Source of the DNA: Arthrobacter sp.
GTDB taxonomy: Bacteria; Actinomycetota; Actinomycetes; Actinomycetales; Micrococcaceae
Length of the DNA: 6,488 bases
Assembly: GCA_018260285.1 (NCBI GenBank)
Contig: JAGLBH010000101.1
Location: forward strand, 1 to 6,488
Reading direction: 5' to 3'
In this document: positions 5,489 through 6,488 of the stretch, piece after piece
How the letters are laid out: every line of letters begins with the position of its first letter
Numbering within the stretch: position 1 is the first letter of the stretch
The notes under the pieces: generated by a model
Databases searched by the model: none
What the model was told of the DNA's origin: nothing
What the model saw: the letters and a program-made list of their open reading frames with translations, nothing else
Program-made: the position numbers and the translations under genes

Positions 5489-6124
5489 ATGGCCACATCG
5501 TCCGAGAACTCTGCGCGCACGCCGCATCCCTCGTCCCGGAGGGTCGCCTGGCGCACGGTGGACATCGTCGTCGCCGCGCTCATCGCCGTCTTCGGCGGCG
5601 TGCTCTTCTCCCTCTGGAACCCGGTCTACGAGGTGATCAGCGCCCCGCTCGCCGGGTTCCCCCCGCTCAAGGGCCTGCTCGTCGGCGGCTGGCTCATCCC
5701 CGCGGTGCTCGGCGCGCTCATCGTGCGGCGCCCGGGGGCGGCTCTCTTCTGCGAGCTCGTGGCCGCCTCGGGGGAGGCCATCATGGGCAGCCCGTGGGGC
5801 ATGGCCGTTCTCCTCTCGGGCCTGCTCCAGGGCCTCGGCGCTGAGCTCGTCTTCCTCGCCACCGGCTACCGCCGCTTCACCCTGCCCGTGGCGATGGCCG
5901 CCGGGGCCGCAGCGGGCGTCTTCGGCACGTTCAACGAGACCTTCCTCTCCGGCTACTACGCCGAGTACGTGCTCTCCTGGAAGCTCATCTACATCCTCTG
6001 CGGCGCCGTCTCCGGCGCTGTCCTGGCGGGCCCCGTCTCCTGGCTGCTGACGCGCGCCGTCGCCGCCACGGGCGCGCTCTCCGGCCTGTCCTCCCGCAGC
6101 GCCCACCGCGAGAGCGTCGTCTAG
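5489..6124 (+). CDS. ykoE: ECF-type thiamine/HMP transporter S component YkoE
   Basis: This is the 211-aa integral membrane substrate-binding subunit of the YkoEDC-type energy-coupling factor transporter. It imports thiamine or its hydroxymethylpyrimidine precursor across the cytoplasmic membrane. After a polar N-terminus of about 22 residues there are five or six hydrophobic segments (about 25-43, 63-79, 84-97, 104-125, 132-147 and 165-188). YkoE-family landmarks are GGWLIPAVLGALIVRRPGAA (66-85), GSPWG (100-104) and LQGLGAELVFLATGYRR (113-129). The ATG at 5489 is chosen because GGGAGG (5475-5480) lies 8 bases upstream. Longer in-frame starts lie inside the riboswitch. The TPP riboswitch in front independently supports a thiamine role, and the next gene is the matching ATPase. 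I cannot tell from sequence whether thiamine or HMP is the main substrate. Confidence 0.93.
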   Translation: MATSSENSARTPHPSSRRVAWRTVDIVVAALIAVFGGVLFSLWNPVYEVISAPLAGFPPLKGLLVGGWLIPAVLGALIVRRPGAALFCELVAASGEAIMGSPWGMAVLLSGLLQGLGAELVFLATGYRRFTLPVAMAAGAAAGVFGTFNETFLSGYYAEYVLSWKLIYILCGAVSGAVLAGPVSWLLTRAVAATGALSGLSSRSAHRESVV

Positions 6125-6129
6125 CCCGC

Positions 6130-6488
6130 ATGCTCGTTGAGCTGCGCGACTACTCCGTCTCCCACGCCTCCTCCGACGGCGGCTCGTCCCGCACGCTGGG
6201 CCCCCTCACCCTCGGGGTCGAGGCAGGGGAGCGGGTGCTCCTGCTGGGGCCCTCCGGCGTCGGAAAATCCACGCTCCTGGCCGCGATCGCGGGGGTTCTC
6301 ACCGAGGAGGGGGCCGACGACGGCGTGGCCGAGCACGGTCAGATCCTCTTCGACGGCGAGCACCCGGCCCGACAGCGGGGCCGCACGGGGTTCATGCACC
6401 AGGACCCGGAGTCCCAGGTGGTCATGGCCACCGTGGAGCGGGACGTGGCGTTCGGGCCGGAGAACCTCGCGGTGCCCCCGGCCGAGAT
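6130..6488 (+). CDS. ykoD: ECF transporter ATP-binding protein, YkoD-like (3'-truncated)
   Basis: This is the N-terminal part (about 119 residues) of an ABC ATPase that powers the YkoE transporter. The frame stays open to the window edge. Walker A is GPSGVGKST (residues 39-47, lysine at 45). The Q-loop region reads HQDPESQVVMATVERDVAFG, followed by PENL. The QDPE-Q and vAFGPENL pattern is typical of ECF/CbiO-type ATPases rather than ordinary ABC importers. The ATG at 6130 lies 5 bases after the ykoE stop. There is only a weak purine stretch (GCGAGAGC) upstream, so translation is probably coupled to ykoE. YkoD proteins usually contain two fused ATPase domains. Only the first half of the first domain is visible, so whether this is a double-domain YkoD or a single CbiO-like ATPase is not decided here. 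Confidence 0.9.
   Translation, partial: MLVELRDYSVSHASSDGGSSRTLGPLTLGVEAGERVLLLGPSGVGKSTLLAAIAGVLTEEGADDGVAEHGQILFDGEHPARQRGRTGFMHQDPESQVVMATVERDVAFGPENLAVPPAE

Noticed and set aside
4711..5583. Long - strand frame covering the DUF4235 locus and riboswitch
   Set aside because: It crosses the riboswitch and overlaps the DUF4235 gene in another frame. Its Ser/Arg-rich translation resembles no family.
1..6488. Search for a novel defence, mobile or repeat-based system
   Set aside because: The genes belong to well-known antiporter and thiamine-uptake operons plus one small DUF4235 gene. I saw no direct-repeat array, inverted terminal repeats, integrase, toxin-antitoxin pair or composition break.

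Overview
The window is a housekeeping stretch of a high-GC chromosome, most likely an actinobacterium and perhaps a member of the Micrococcales. The evidence is the strong G/C bias at third codon positions, GTG starts, an MrpA that carries a fused MrpB domain, and a DUF4235 gene, a family I know mainly from Actinobacteria. Genus cannot be settled from the sequence. No mobile element, CRISPR array, tRNA or rRNA was seen.

Bases 1-4870 (+ strand) hold nearly all of an Mrp (Mnh/Pha, CPA3 family) cation/proton antiporter operon. In order these are the 3' part of mrpA with a fused MrpB domain, then mrpC, mrpD, mrpE, mrpF and mrpG. Every junction overlaps by 1-4 bases (ATGA or GTGA, and TGATG or GTGATGA at the last), so the genes look translationally coupled and made in matched amounts for one membrane complex. 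The start of mrpA and the operon promoter lie to the left of the window.

Bases 4871-5325 hold a short gap with two weak hairpins, a small DUF4235 membrane protein gene on the - strand that converges on mrpG, and a divergent intergenic region.

Bases 5326-6488 (+ strand) begin a thiamine-uptake operon. A TPP riboswitch with all hallmark THI-box motifs leads into ykoE, the membrane substrate-specificity component of an ECF-type thiamine/HMP transporter. The 5' part of the partner ATPase gene (ykoD-like) follows and runs off the right edge. The leader between aptamer and ykoE contains a Shine-Dalgarno sequestering hairpin and a competing anti-sequestor that reuses aptamer bases. TPP control is therefore probably at translation initiation. 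This is the most specific regulatory inference in the window.

I see no convincing new biological system here. The points worth a second look are the riboswitch expression platform, the tails on MrpE, MrpC and MrpG, a Gln in MrpD where a Lys might be expected, and the DUF4235 gene of unknown function.
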